Shown here piece after piece: positions 50,604-59,996 of a DNA stretch of 64,000 bases. Positions within the stretch are counted from its first letter, which is position 1. Each line of letters starts with the position of its first letter. The notes under the pieces were generated by a model that did not search any database, had not been told where the DNA came from, and saw only the letters and a list, made by a program, of their open reading frames with translations. Both the position numbers and the translations under genes were made by a program. The stretch lies in NCBI GenBank assembly GCA_023400405.1, contig JAEXFD010000045.1, forward strand, positions 7,670 through 71,669, written 5' to 3'. Source of the DNA: Pseudomonadota bacterium (GTDB lineage: Bacteria > Pseudomonadota > Alphaproteobacteria > Sphingomonadales > Sphingomonadaceae).

Positions 50604-51766
50604 TGGCGGACCTGCTCGAATCGAAGGCGGCGAACGTTGTCCAGGAGCCCGGCCCCAACGAGCTTCGCGATCCCGTGGTGCGGGCCGAACTCAAGCGCGC
50701 GAGCGTGTGGTTCGGGCTGGCGATCGGCGTCGCGCTGATCGTGCTGCTGATCCAGCCGCTGCTGATCATCTTCGCGGCCCTGGTCTTCGCTTCGATGCTC
50801 GACGGCGGCGCACGCCTACTCGGCCGCATCCTGCCGATCCCGCGCACCGCTCGGGTGGCGATCACCATCCTGCTCGTCCTCATCTTCTTCGTCGGCCTGT
50901 TCTACATGACCGGCGTGCAGATCGCCGCCCAGGCCGAGCAGCTCCGCACCACGCTGGAGGCCCAGGCGAACAAGGTGGCGCATTGGGCCGCCGATCTCGG
51001 GCTGATGCCTGGCCGCTCGGACGTGACCGGGCTCGTCCAGCAGGCGCTGGGCAGCGTCGGGCGGCTGACATCTGCGGTCGGCACGGTGTTCGGCGCGGTG
51101 TCTTCGATGCTGATGATCGTCATCCTGGGCCTGTTCATCGCGCTGGAGCCGCGCATTTACGAGCGCGGGCTGCAATGGATGGTGCCGAGCGATTCGCGCG
51201 ACGAATTCGCCCGCACGATCGGGCGGATGGCGACGACGATGCGCCGCTTGCTCGCCGGCCGCCTGCTCGGCATGCTGGTCGAAGGCGTGCTGATGTGGAT
51301 CTGCCTCAGCTTCGCGGGCGTGCCGATGGCGCTGCTGCTCGGCATCATCACCGGCGTGCTCGCCTTCATTCCCAATATCGGCGCGTTCATCTCGGGCGTG
51401 ATGATGGTCTCGGTCGGCTTCTCGGCCGGGCAGGAGACCGGGATCTGGGCGATCATCATCTATTTTGCCGTGCAAAATTTCGACGGCTATGTCGTGATCC
51501 CGATGGTCGCGCGGCGCACGGTAGATATGCCGCCGGCGCTCACCCTCTCCTCGCAGATCCTGGCGAGCACCCTGTTCGGCATCCTCGGCCTGGCGCTGGC
51601 CGATCCGATGGTCGCGATGATCAAGGTCGCGCTCGAAAGCGAGGCGGAGCGGGGCGCCCGCGCCGCGCGCGAGCCGGGTTCGGGGCTGCGCTGGGGCATG
51701 CGCCATCGCAATGCCTTGCCGGCCGGCGAGGCGGTGCCGGTCAACCTGCCGCCGACAACGCCATGA
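50600..51766 (+). CDS. AI-2E family transporter (UPF0118)
   Basis: 388 residues with about eight membrane segments. LIVLLIQPLLIIFAALVFAS and the central amphipathic region (TTLEAQANKVAHWAADLG) precede GMLVEGVLMWICLSFAGVP, GVLAFIPNIGAFISGVM and VQNFDGYVVIPMVARR, the family signature. Despite the name, members also act as Na+/H+ antiporters or fatty acid exporters, so substrate is open. Start ATG 50600 or 50603. Confidence 0.88.
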   Translation: MMADLLESKAANVVQEPGPNELRDPVVRAELKRASVWFGLAIGVALIVLLIQPLLIIFAALVFASMLDGGARLLGRILPIPRTARVAITILLVLIFFVGLFYMTGVQIAAQAEQLRTTLEAQANKVAHWAADLGLMPGRSDVTGLVQQALGSVGRLTSAVGTVFGAVSSMLMIVILGLFIALEPRIYERGLQWMVPSDSRDEFARTIGRMATTMRRLLAGRLLGMLVEGVLMWICLSFAGVPMALLLGIITGVLAFIPNIGAFISGVMMVSVGFSAGQETGIWAIIIYFAVQNFDGYVVIPMVARRTVDMPPALTLSSQILASTLFGILGLALADPMVAMIKVALESEAERGARAAREPGSGLRWGMRHRNALPAGEAVPVNLPPTTP

Positions 51767-52383
51767 TCCTCTACGATTATTTCCGGTCCTCCGCCGCTTA
51801 TCGCGTGCGGATCGCGCTCGCACTCAAAGGGGTGGACTACGATCGGCGCGACGTGATGCTGCTCGAGAACCAGCAGCGCTCGCCCGAGCATCTCGCCCGC
51901 AATCCGCAGGGTTTCGTTCCCGCGCTCGAAGTCGAGGGCCGCGTCCTGACGCAAAGCCTGGCGATCGTCGCATGGCTAGACGCGCGCTTCCCGGAGCCGC
52001 GACTGATCCCCGCCGAGCCCGACGACTGCGCGGCGGCGATGGCACGTGCGCTGCTGATCGGGGCCGATATCCACCCGCTCAACAATCTGCGCGTGATGCG
52101 TCGATTGAAGGCGATGGGGATCGATGACGAGGCGCGCGACGAGTGGACGCGGCACTGGATCGCCGAAGGGTTCTCCGCTTTGGAGGCGATGGCGGGGGAG
52201 GGCCGCTTCCTCGGCGGCGACGCCCCGGACGTTTCCGATCTCTTCCTGGTGCCGCAAATGTACAACGCCCGCCGCTTCCATCTGTCGGTGGAAGCCTATC
52301 CGCGGCTCGTCGCGATCGATGCCGCGGCCTGCGCGCTGCCGGCCTTTGCCGCTGCCCATCCCGACGCGGTCGCGCCGCGGTGA
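51763..52383 (+). CDS. maiA: Maleylacetoacetate isomerase (zeta-class GST)
   Basis: 206 residues. The zeta-class active-site motif is FRSSAAYRVRIALALKG, followed by NPQGFVPALEVEGRVLTQSL and the helical domain ending VPQMYNARRFHLSVEAYPRL. It isomerises maleylacetoacetate in tyrosine degradation using glutathione. The other genes of that pathway are absent here. Overlaps the next start as GTGA. Confidence 0.88.
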   Translation: MILYDYFRSSAAYRVRIALALKGVDYDRRDVMLLENQQRSPEHLARNPQGFVPALEVEGRVLTQSLAIVAWLDARFPEPRLIPAEPDDCAAAMARALLIGADIHPLNNLRVMRRLKAMGIDDEARDEWTRHWIAEGFSALEAMAGEGRFLGGDAPDVSDLFLVPQMYNARRFHLSVEAYPRLVAIDAAACALPAFAAAHPDAVAPR

Positions 52384-54434
52384 AGGCCGCCGGGCTGGCG
52401 GCGGGCCTGCTGCTCGCCGCGCCCGCCTTCGCGCAGGAGCGGGACCCCAATGAGATCGTCGTCACCGGCCGCGGCCTCGAAGCGCCGCCGGGCGACGCCG
52501 CCTATGACGTCGCGACGATCGACCGCGCGCGGCTGACCGGCACGGCGAGCGGAAGGCTGGAAGACGCGCTGCGCGACGTGGCCGGGCTTTCCCAGTTCCG
52601 CCGATCGGATTCCGCTTCCTCACACCCGACGGCGCAGGGCATCACCTTGCGCGGGCTCGGCGGCAACGCCGCGAGTCGCGTCCTGCTGCTGCTCGACGGC
52701 GTGCCCCAGGCCGATCCGTTCGGCGGGTGGGTCGCCTTTCCCGCCTATCTGCCCGAGCGGCTTGCCGCGGCGCGCGTGACGCGCGGCGGCGGCAGCGGCT
52801 ATGCTGGGCCGGGCGCCCTTGCCGGCACGATCGAGCTGAGCAGCGGCACGCCCGCGGACCTTGGCTCGCTCGAGCTCGCCGGCTTTTACGGCAGCCGCGA
52901 CAGCGTCGATGCGACCGCCGTGGGGGCGGCGCGGCTCGGGCAGGGGTTCGTCACGCTCGCCGGCCAATATGGCCGCAGCGACGGCTTCACGCCGACGATC
53001 GTCGAGGATCGCGGCCCGGCCGACCGGCCCGCGCCGTACGAACAGGCAAGCGTCGCGCTGCGTGCGGTGACCCCGGTCGGCGGCGACACCGAGCTCCAGG
53101 CCAATCTCTCCGCCTTCACCGATCATCGCGACCGCGGCGTCGACTACACACCCGTGAAGAGCGAAGGCGCCGATGCGAGCCTGCGTCTGGTCGGGCGCGG
53201 GCGCTGGGGCTGGTCGGCCCTGGCCTATGTCCAGACGCGGGGCTTCGCGAGCGGCTTCGCCAGCGTCAACGATGCCCGCACCGCCGCGACGGCCTCGCTC
53301 GACCAGTATAACGTCCCCGCCACCGGGCTCGGCGCGCGAATCGAGCTTTCGCCGCCGATCGGCGGCGGGGTGACGTTGCGGCTCGGCACCGATGCGCGGC
53401 GCGTCTCGGGACGGACGCAGGAACTCTACAGCTTCTCGGCCGGCGCGCCGACCCGGCGGCGAGTGGCGGGAGGCGAGAACCTGACGCTCGGCGGCTTCGC
53501 CGATGCCAGCCTGGAAGCCGGGGCACTGACGCTCAGTGCCGGCGGACGGCTCGATCACTGGGACATCACTGGCGGCGCGCTCAGCGAAGCACCCTTAACG
53601 GGCGGCACGCCGCGTACCGATACTGCCTTCCCCGATCGGCATGGCTGGGAAGCGAGCGGCCGGGCCGGGGCGGCGCTGGCGCTGGGCGGCGTCACGCTCC
53701 GTGCTGCCGGCTATCGCGGTTGGCGGCTGCCGACACTCAACGAACTCTATCGCCCCTATCGGGTCGGCGCCGACGCCACCGCCGCCAATGCGGCGCTGTC
53801 GCCCGAACGCCTGACCGGCGCCGAGATCGGATTCGACTGGCGGCCCGCACCCGCGCTGAACCTGCGCGCGACCGGCTATTGGAACCGGCTGGACGATGCG
53901 ATCGCCAATGTCACGCTCGCGCACGGGCCGGGGACGTTTCCCGGCGTCGGCACGGTCTCGGCGGCGGGCAATTATCTCCAGCGCCGCAATCTCGATGCGG
54001 TGGCTTCGCATGGCGTCGAAGTCGATGCGCGTTGGGCGCTGGGCGATTTCAGCCTCGCCGCGTCCTGGGCGTTCACCGATGCGCGAGTCGAAGCGTCGGG
54101 GCCCGCCGCGGCGCTCGACGGCAAGCGCCCGGGGCAGACCGCGATGCACCAGGCGAGCGCAACGCTCGGCTGGCGGCGCGGGGACTTCGGCGCGGCGCTG
54201 ACCGGACGCTATATCGGCCCGCAATTCGACGACGATCTCAACCAGGACCAGCTGCGCAGCGCCTTTACGATCGATGCCACCGTCGCATTGCCGATCACGC
54301 CGCGCCTATCGATCGAGGGGCGCGCGGCAAACCTGTTCGGTGCCGAAGTGCAGGCCGGGATCAGCGGCGACGAGGTGATCGAACGCGCGACGCCGCGCAC
54401 GCTCTGGCTGGGACTGCGCTACTGCCTGCGCTGA
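52380..54434 (+). CDS. TonB-dependent receptor
   Basis: 684 residues with a signal peptide (LLLAAPAFA-QERD). The plug has NEIVVTGRG, ITLRGLGGNAASRVLLLLDG and SSGTPADL; the barrel shows repeated aromatic-flanked strands, WRLPTLNELYRPYR and YFNPALRPE-like ALSPERLTGAEIGFDW, and an end in LWLGLRYCLR. It imports a siderophore, vitamin or glycan. No dedicated regulator or transporter adjoins it, so the ligand is unknown. Confidence 0.9.
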   Translation: MKAAGLAAGLLLAAPAFAQERDPNEIVVTGRGLEAPPGDAAYDVATIDRARLTGTASGRLEDALRDVAGLSQFRRSDSASSHPTAQGITLRGLGGNAASRVLLLLDGVPQADPFGGWVAFPAYLPERLAAARVTRGGGSGYAGPGALAGTIELSSGTPADLGSLELAGFYGSRDSVDATAVGAARLGQGFVTLAGQYGRSDGFTPTIVEDRGPADRPAPYEQASVALRAVTPVGGDTELQANLSAFTDHRDRGVDYTPVKSEGADASLRLVGRGRWGWSALAYVQTRGFASGFASVNDARTAATASLDQYNVPATGLGARIELSPPIGGGVTLRLGTDARRVSGRTQELYSFSAGAPTRRRVAGGENLTLGGFADASLEAGALTLSAGGRLDHWDITGGALSEAPLTGGTPRTDTAFPDRHGWEASGRAGAALALGGVTLRAAGYRGWRLPTLNELYRPYRVGADATAANAALSPERLTGAEIGFDWRPAPALNLRATGYWNRLDDAIANVTLAHGPGTFPGVGTVSAAGNYLQRRNLDAVASHGVEVDARWALGDFSLAASWAFTDARVEASGPAAALDGKRPGQTAMHQASATLGWRRGDFGAALTGRYIGPQFDDDLNQDQLRSAFTIDATVALPITPRLSIEGRAANLFGAEVQAGISGDEVIERATPRTLWLGLRYCLR

Positions 54435-55513
54435 GCGACCAGCCGGTCGAACAGCGCCAGATACTCGCCGATCGGATCGCCAGTGGTGACCACCGGTGCC
54501 GGGCGGATGGCGCCTGGCGCGAGCCAATGGTCGAGCGCGGCGACCAGCGCATCGGCATCTTCGCGGGCCACCACGCTGCCCAGCGCCGGTGTGGCGACGA
54601 TTTCGCGGACCGCGACGCTCGAATCGGTCGAAACCACCGGCGTGCCGACCGACAAGGCCTCGCGCAGCACGCCCGGTACGCCCTCATAGTCGGAAGTGAG
54701 CACCGCCGCCGCCGCTCCTTCGATCGCGGGAAGCGGATCGCCGCTATGGCCCGGCATGAGCACGCGTCCGGCCAGGCCGAGCGCGCGCACCTGGCCTTCC
54801 AGCGCCGCTCGGGTGCTGCCTTCGCCGAGGAGGAGGAGCTTGATCTCGCGATCCGCGAGCCGCGGCAGCGCGGCGATCAGGCGGTCCCAGCGCTTCTGCG
54901 GCTCCAGCCGGCCGACGCCGATGAGGTAGCGGCCCTCGGGGATTGCGATCGGCTCGGCAGCCGCGATCGGCGCGGCGGGTGGATTGGCGATCACGCTCAC
55001 CCGCTCGGCGGGCATGCGCATCTCTGCGATCGCCTCCGCCGCCATCGCGGGGGTCATCGCCACGACATGGTCGAGGAACAAGGGATGAAGCCGAAGCCAG
55101 CGCCGATAGCGCCACGCCGCGCCAGGAGAGAGTTCTGGCCGGACCAGCGCATTCGAGACCTTGGCGACCATCGGCGGCGTCGCGCGGCCGAGCCGCAGCC
55201 GGATCAGCGCGGCGATGCTGGTGTAGAAGTTCCCGGGACAGAAGACCAGGTCGGGCGCCTGGGCGCGGACGTGGCCGATCACTTTCGCCATCGCCACATA
55301 GCGCGGGTCGCCGAGCTCGATGACGTCGAGCCCTTCGGAAATCTCGGCCGTCAGCGGCCCCTCGCGAACCCCCAGGACCAGCGTCACGCGGCGCCCGTGC
55401 GCCAGCCATCCGGAAGCCATCCGCAGCATCGCGCGCTCCACGCCGCCCCCTCGAAGATGCTGCGCGAAGGTGAGGATATGCGCGGCTTCGGAATGGGTGC
55501 GTTGCAACATCAT
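54419..55513 (-). CDS. GT4-type glycosyltransferase
   Basis: 364 residues. The N-domain begins AAHILTFAQHLRGGGVERAM with the Gly-rich acceptor loop; the C-domain has GRYLIGVGRLEPQKRWDRLI and the donor-site EGVPGVLREALSVGTPVVST. It should transfer a sugar from a nucleotide donor on the cytosolic membrane face. Start MMLQRTHS preferred over a longer form. The last 16 bases overlap the convergent TonB receptor gene. Confidence 0.86.
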   Translation of the reverse strand: MMLQRTHSEAAHILTFAQHLRGGGVERAMLRMASGWLAHGRRVTLVLGVREGPLTAEISEGLDVIELGDPRYVAMAKVIGHVRAQAPDLVFCPGNFYTSIAALIRLRLGRATPPMVAKVSNALVRPELSPGAAWRYRRWLRLHPLFLDHVVAMTPAMAAEAIAEMRMPAERVSVIANPPAAPIAAAEPIAIPEGRYLIGVGRLEPQKRWDRLIAALPRLADREIKLLLLGEGSTRAALEGQVRALGLAGRVLMPGHSGDPLPAIEGAAAAVLTSDYEGVPGVLREALSVGTPVVSTDSSVAVREIVATPALGSVVAREDADALVAALDHWLAPGAIRPAPVVTTGDPIGEYLALFDRLVAQRRQ

Positions 55514-55698
55514 GGCTTGCGGTTTGCCATGCTTAAGCCCAAATCGCCCCCGCAATAAACCGCAATCTGCTGCCACCAGCCGGGTCCCACATGGGCGTTC
55601 GAGGGGGCTGGACGCCGTAACATGCGGAAAAACGGCAATTTCGCCCGCTGTTGGGCGCAGGACCTGACGTCTTGAACGAACCACGACTGGAGACCCCG

Positions 55699-56631
55699 GT
55701 GAACAGCAGCATCGTCGAGGCCAACCCGCCGTTGGCGGCCGCGCCCGACCTGGCGGGTCTTGAGCCTGTCGAAAAGATCAAGCGTCGTTGGCCGATGATC
55801 CTGGGCGGCGGATTGACGCTGCTGATGATCGTCGCGCTGGGCCGCGAGCTGTTCGGCTCGGGCCTGTCCGGCCTGTCGCACAATCTGCCGACCAACCCGC
55901 TCTTCTACGCGGTCTTCCTGCTTTATTATCTCGGCCCGCCGACTTTCGACTATGTCATCTTCCGGCGGCTCTGGCAGATTCCGCTCGATGGGCTCGCGGC
56001 GCTCCACAAGAAGCGGATTTCGAACGAAGTGCTGTTCGGATATTCGGGCGAGGCCTATTTCTATGCATGGGCGCGCCAGCGCACGCAGATGGTGGCGGCG
56101 CCGTTCGGCGCGGTGAAGGACGTGATGATCCTCTCCGCGATCGCCGGAAATGCCGTGACGCTGATCGTCATGCTGGTGGCGCTGCCGCTGTTCATGGGAT
56201 TGCTCACCCCGCCCTATCAGCGCGCGGCGATCGGATCGGTCGCGCTGCTCGTGACGATGTCGGTGCCGTTCCTGATCTTCTCCAAGCGCGTGTTCTCGCT
56301 GCCGCGCCGCGAGCTTTGGTGGGTGTTCGCGGTCCATTGCGCTCGGATCGTCACCGGCGCCCTGTTGGTCGCCGCGGCCTGGCACTTCGCGATGCCGCAG
56401 GTGTCGATGGGGGTCTGGCTGCTGATGGCTGCCGGGCGACTGCTCGTCTGGCGCCTTCCGCTGGTGCCGAACAAGGAACTCGCCTTCTCGTTCATCGCGG
56501 GACTGGTGATCGGCCAGGGCGAGGCGCTGACCGAGCTGATGGCGCTGATCGCTGCGATGACGTTGCTGGTGCACGTCACGCTGATCGCGGGCTTCAGCGT
56601 GCACGCGTTGATCACGAGGAACAAGCAATGA
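55699..56631 (+). CDS. Polytopic membrane protein of unknown function
   Basis: 310 residues, seven or eight membrane helices including VMILSAIAGNAVTLIVMLVA, WWVFAVHCARIVTGALLVAA and FSFIAGLVIGQGEALTELMA. The region DYVIFRRLWQIPLDGLAALH near 85 and EAYFYAWARQRTQMVAAPFG near 115 carry charged loops. Not recognised. GTG 55699 is chosen for its GGAGA; TTG codons at 55651 and 55672 are alternatives. ATGA overlap with the DUF2141 gene ties it to the glycosyltransferase block, so export or modification of a glycan lipid is possible. Confidence 0.7.
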   Translation: MNSSIVEANPPLAAAPDLAGLEPVEKIKRRWPMILGGGLTLLMIVALGRELFGSGLSGLSHNLPTNPLFYAVFLLYYLGPPTFDYVIFRRLWQIPLDGLAALHKKRISNEVLFGYSGEAYFYAWARQRTQMVAAPFGAVKDVMILSAIAGNAVTLIVMLVALPLFMGLLTPPYQRAAIGSVALLVTMSVPFLIFSKRVFSLPRRELWWVFAVHCARIVTGALLVAAAWHFAMPQVSMGVWLLMAAGRLLVWRLPLVPNKELAFSFIAGLVIGQGEALTELMALIAAMTLLVHVTLIAGFSVHALITRNKQ

Positions 56632-57146
56632 CCGTTCGTCCGATCCTCTCGCTCGGCGCGCTGGCGCTTGCTGCGAGTGCCACGCCGGCCTTCGCCCAGG
56701 ACCCGGTCGACGGCAACTGCGCGACGCGAGCGGGCGTGCCGCTCTACGTCAACGTGACCGGGCTCAAGGACCGGACCGGGCGCCTCAAGCTCGAGCTTTA
56801 CCCGCCGAACGAGGCGGATTTCCTCAAGGACGACACGTCGCTCAAGCGCGAGGGCAAGCCGTTTCGCCGCGTCTGGGCGTCGGTCCCGGCCTCGGGGCCG
56901 GTGCGGCTGTGCATCAAGGCGCCGAGCCCGGGGACCTGGGCGGTGCTGTTCACGCATGATCGGGATGGCAAGAACAAGTTCAACTTCTGGCAGGACGGCG
57001 CGGGCTTTCCGAGCAACCAGCGGCTCGGCCGCAGCCGGCCCAAGGTGCGCCAGGCGCTGGTCAATGTCGGGCCCGGCGGTGGACAGATCACGATCCATGC
57101 CCAATATCTGAAGGGCCTGGGCGGATTCGGACCGCTCGACGACTGA
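56628..57146 (+). CDS. DUF2141 periplasmic protein
   Basis: 172 residues with a signal peptide (ASATPAFA-QDPV). The beta domain shows VPLYVNVTGLKDRTGRLKLE, then KREGKPFRRVWASVPASGPV and TWAVLFTHDRDGKNKFNFWQ, the DUF2141 signature. These small secreted proteins have no known activity. It sits between the membrane protein and the GT4 gene, with an ATGA overlap on the left and 11 bases to the next start. Confidence 0.85.
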   Translation: MTVRPILSLGALALAASATPAFAQDPVDGNCATRAGVPLYVNVTGLKDRTGRLKLELYPPNEADFLKDDTSLKREGKPFRRVWASVPASGPVRLCIKAPSPGTWAVLFTHDRDGKNKFNFWQDGAGFPSNQRLGRSRPKVRQALVNVGPGGGQITIHAQYLKGLGGFGPLDD

Positions 57147-57157
57147 GGAAGGCGCGC

Positions 57158-58357
57158 ATGCGCATCGTCGACGTCAACGAATTCTACTCGCCCACCGGGG
57201 GCGGGGTGCGCACCTATCTCGATCGCAAGATGGGGCTGATGGCCGATATGGGCCATGAGCTGACCGTGATCGCCCCGGCGCTCGAATCGAGCGTCGAGGA
57301 GCGTGCCGGGGGCGGCCGGGTGATCTGGGTGAAGGCGCCGCCGCTGATCCTCGATCGCAATTACGGCATCTTCGTCAAGGACGAGCCGGTCTGGGTGCTG
57401 CTCGACGAACTCGCGCCCGACGTGGTCGAGACCAGCTCGCCCTGGCTGCCCGGCTGGACCGTCGCCAATTGGAAGGGCGACGCGCTCAAGGTCTTCTTCG
57501 CGCATGGCGACAATATCGGCGCCTATCCGCAGCGCTGGCTCGACAATATCGCGAGCCCGATCCAGGTCGAACAGGCCTTTGCCTGGTATACGCGCTACAT
57601 GAACCGCTTCCTCCAGCACTATGACGCCTTCGTCACCAACGGTCCGGCGCTCGCCAAGCGGTTTCGTCGCCGCGGAATGAAGGTCGATGCCTCGATCCCG
57701 CTGGGGATCGAGCGGCAATGGTTCTCGCCCGAGCTGCGCGACGAGAAGCTGCGCGCCTCGATCCTCTCCCAGCTCAACCTGCCGCCGGAAGGCCATCTGC
57801 TGCTGGGCATGGGGCGGCATCACAAGGAAAAGCGCTGGCCGCTGGTGATCGACGCCGTCGAGGCGGCGGCGAACGACTTGCCGGTGGGCCTGATGCTGCT
57901 CGGCGACGGGCCGCAGCGCCGCCATCTCGAGGATCGGATCGCGGGCAGCCCCCACATCAAGATCTTCCGCCCGGTCTATGATCGGGTACGCCTGTCGCGG
58001 ATCATGGCGAGCTGTGACGCGCTGATCCATGGATCGGATGCCGAGCCGTTCGGGCTGGTCGCGTCCGAAGCGCTGGCCTCCGGCCTGCCGCTGATCGGGC
58101 CGGACGAGGGCGGTTTCGCTGAGATCGCCGATCCTCTGTTCGCCGAGACCTATGCTGCGCGCGACACCTATTCGGCCGCCGATGCGATCCGGCGGATGTT
58201 CGCGCGCGAGCCCGCGATCCTGCGCCACGCCGCGCAGGTTGCCGCAGGCAAGGTGCGTAGCGACCGCGACCACACGGTCGAACTGATGGCCTATTACGAG
58301 TCGCTGCTCGAGGCGCGCCGCGCCGGCACCGTGCTGCGCGCCGTCGGCAACGCATAG
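57158..58357 (+). CDS. GT4-type glycosyltransferase
   Basis: 399 residues. MRIVDVNEFYSPTGGGVRTY is the acceptor-domain start; HLLLGMGRHHKEKRWPLVID and DAEPFGLVASEALASGLPLI carry the donor-binding EPFGLVASE motif. It is the third gene of an apparent membrane protein-DUF2141-GT4 operon. The 3' end overlaps the convergent GT39 gene by 64 bases. Confidence 0.9.
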   Translation: MRIVDVNEFYSPTGGGVRTYLDRKMGLMADMGHELTVIAPALESSVEERAGGGRVIWVKAPPLILDRNYGIFVKDEPVWVLLDELAPDVVETSSPWLPGWTVANWKGDALKVFFAHGDNIGAYPQRWLDNIASPIQVEQAFAWYTRYMNRFLQHYDAFVTNGPALAKRFRRRGMKVDASIPLGIERQWFSPELRDEKLRASILSQLNLPPEGHLLLGMGRHHKEKRWPLVIDAVEAAANDLPVGLMLLGDGPQRRHLEDRIAGSPHIKIFRPVYDRVRLSRIMASCDALIHGSDAEPFGLVASEALASGLPLIGPDEGGFAEIADPLFAETYAARDTYSAADAIRRMFAREPAILRHAAQVAAGKVRSDRDHTVELMAYYESLLEARRAGTVLRAVGNA

Positions 58358-59844
58358 ACGTCGATCAGCAAGTCGCCGAGCGGCCAACGGCCGCGCAGCG
58401 TGTATCCGCCCTGGGCAAGCCGCCGCACCGCCAGCTCGTGCGCCGCCATCCGCTCGCCGAAATAGGTCGGCCGCATCACCACGATTTCGGGCCGCTGGTC
58501 GAAGATCCGGTCGATTTCCTGGAGCTGATCGACGCCGAGCGCGCCGTTCTCGCGCTCGCGCGACAAATGGCTGGGGAAGATCCAGGGCGTCACCTTGCAG
58601 CGGCCGGTATAGCCATAGAGGATGGCGTTGCCGGAATAGACGTACATGCAGCCCGGGCCATGGCCGATCCCGGCGGCAAGCGCTTCCAGCTCCTCGGCAT
58701 TGCCCCGATGCCACTTCGCGCTCCAGGCGGTATATTCCCCGCCGAGCGAGGCGGCGAGCAGCATCGCCGGCCCGACCCATTTGCGCCCGATCACGGTGCT
58801 GCCGACGAACCCTGCGCAGCACAGGCTAGAAGGCAGCATGACGGGCAGCGCATAATGGTTGAACCACGAGCCGAAGACGAGCAGCCCGATCACCGCTGCG
58901 ATTAGCCAGCCGAAGAACAACGCGCGCACCGGATGCTCGCTGGGCTCGCGCACGGGAACGTGGCGCGAGAGCCCGGATACGATCAGCGGCACCGCGAGGA
59001 TCAGCGCGATCTTCGCGAAGGCGCGCAGCAGGACGGCTGGAGGATCGCTCTGGCGCTCGACGATCGAGCCGAAATTGGCATAGAGCCAGGCATCGCCATG
59101 CCCGATCAGGCCGTACGCGGCCCACACCGCGAGCGTCGGCAGCCAGGCCATTCCCGCCCAAAGCAGGCCGCGTCGGACGATATGAACGAGTTCGGTGCCG
59201 AGTCGCCATTCGCGCCAGACCAGCCACAGGCCGAGGAACATCGCCTCGAACACGACCGAATATTTGACCTGCATCGCCACGCCGAGGATCAGCATCGCGC
59301 CCGTGGCGCGGTTGATCCGGCGGCGATCGTCGCTGAGATCGCCCGGCATCGGCGCGACCAGCCACACCGAAAGCGCCATCAGCAGGTTGTAGAAGACCGG
59401 CGACTGGCCGCCCTGGCCATCGCCGTAATTGAGCATGAAGACGTAGAGCAGCCCGGCGAACAAGGCGCCGCGGCCCCATCCGGCCAATTCGGCGAGCCGT
59501 CCGATCAGCAGGGCAGTGGCGACCACGCTCGCCAGCGCCATCAGCTGATAGACCCAGATCCCCTCCGGCACGCCGAACAGCGCCGGCACCAGATAGATCA
59601 GGAACAGCCCGATCGGCTTGCGGTCCCAAACATCGACGAAGGGGATCGCCCCGTGCAGCATCTGCTGCGCCGTGACGAAATAGAATTCCTCATCGACATG
59701 GACCACCGGATTGCCAAAGGTCAGCGCGCGCACCGCCACCGCGGCGAAGAGCAGCACGGACCAGCGCGGCAGGGCCGCCACGGCGGAGGCGAGATCGGCA
59801 AGGCGCGTCGTCCGGCTCCCCAGCACTTCGGACTTGCTTGCCAT
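58294..59844 (-). CDS. GT39/PMT-type polyprenyl-sugar-dependent glycosyltransferase
   Basis: 516 residues with about ten membrane helices. The first periplasmic loop contains the Asp-Glu signature (NPVVHVDEEFYFVTAQQML and PFVDVWDRKPIGLFL), as in ArnT/PMT enzymes that take a sugar from a lipid carrier. The C-terminal third is a soluble domain (WHRGNAEELEALAAGIGHGP). Function in surface-glycan or lipid decoration is likely; no acceptor is evident. Its 3' end overlaps the GT4 gene. Confidence 0.84.
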   Translation of the reverse strand: MASKSEVLGSRTTRLADLASAVAALPRWSVLLFAAVAVRALTFGNPVVHVDEEFYFVTAQQMLHGAIPFVDVWDRKPIGLFLIYLVPALFGVPEGIWVYQLMALASVVATALLIGRLAELAGWGRGALFAGLLYVFMLNYGDGQGGQSPVFYNLLMALSVWLVAPMPGDLSDDRRRINRATGAMLILGVAMQVKYSVVFEAMFLGLWLVWREWRLGTELVHIVRRGLLWAGMAWLPTLAVWAAYGLIGHGDAWLYANFGSIVERQSDPPAVLLRAFAKIALILAVPLIVSGLSRHVPVREPSEHPVRALFFGWLIAAVIGLLVFGSWFNHYALPVMLPSSLCCAGFVGSTVIGRKWVGPAMLLAASLGGEYTAWSAKWHRGNAEELEALAAGIGHGPGCMYVYSGNAILYGYTGRCKVTPWIFPSHLSRERENGALGVDQLQEIDRIFDQRPEIVVMRPTYFGERMAAHELAVRRLAQGGYTLRGRWPLGDLLIDVYALPTARSTVPARRASSSDS

Positions 59845-59996
59845 CAGGAGCGCGCGGCTCCGGGCGAGTTGAGATTCGGCATTGCGATCGGTTAGCCTTG
59901 TAGTGCGACCTGCGCCTCTTAGCCGCGACGGAGGCGGCTGTCACGAACCCGCCACGCAGCCGCGGCAAGGAGTGGCGAATTCAGGGAGAATGACCA

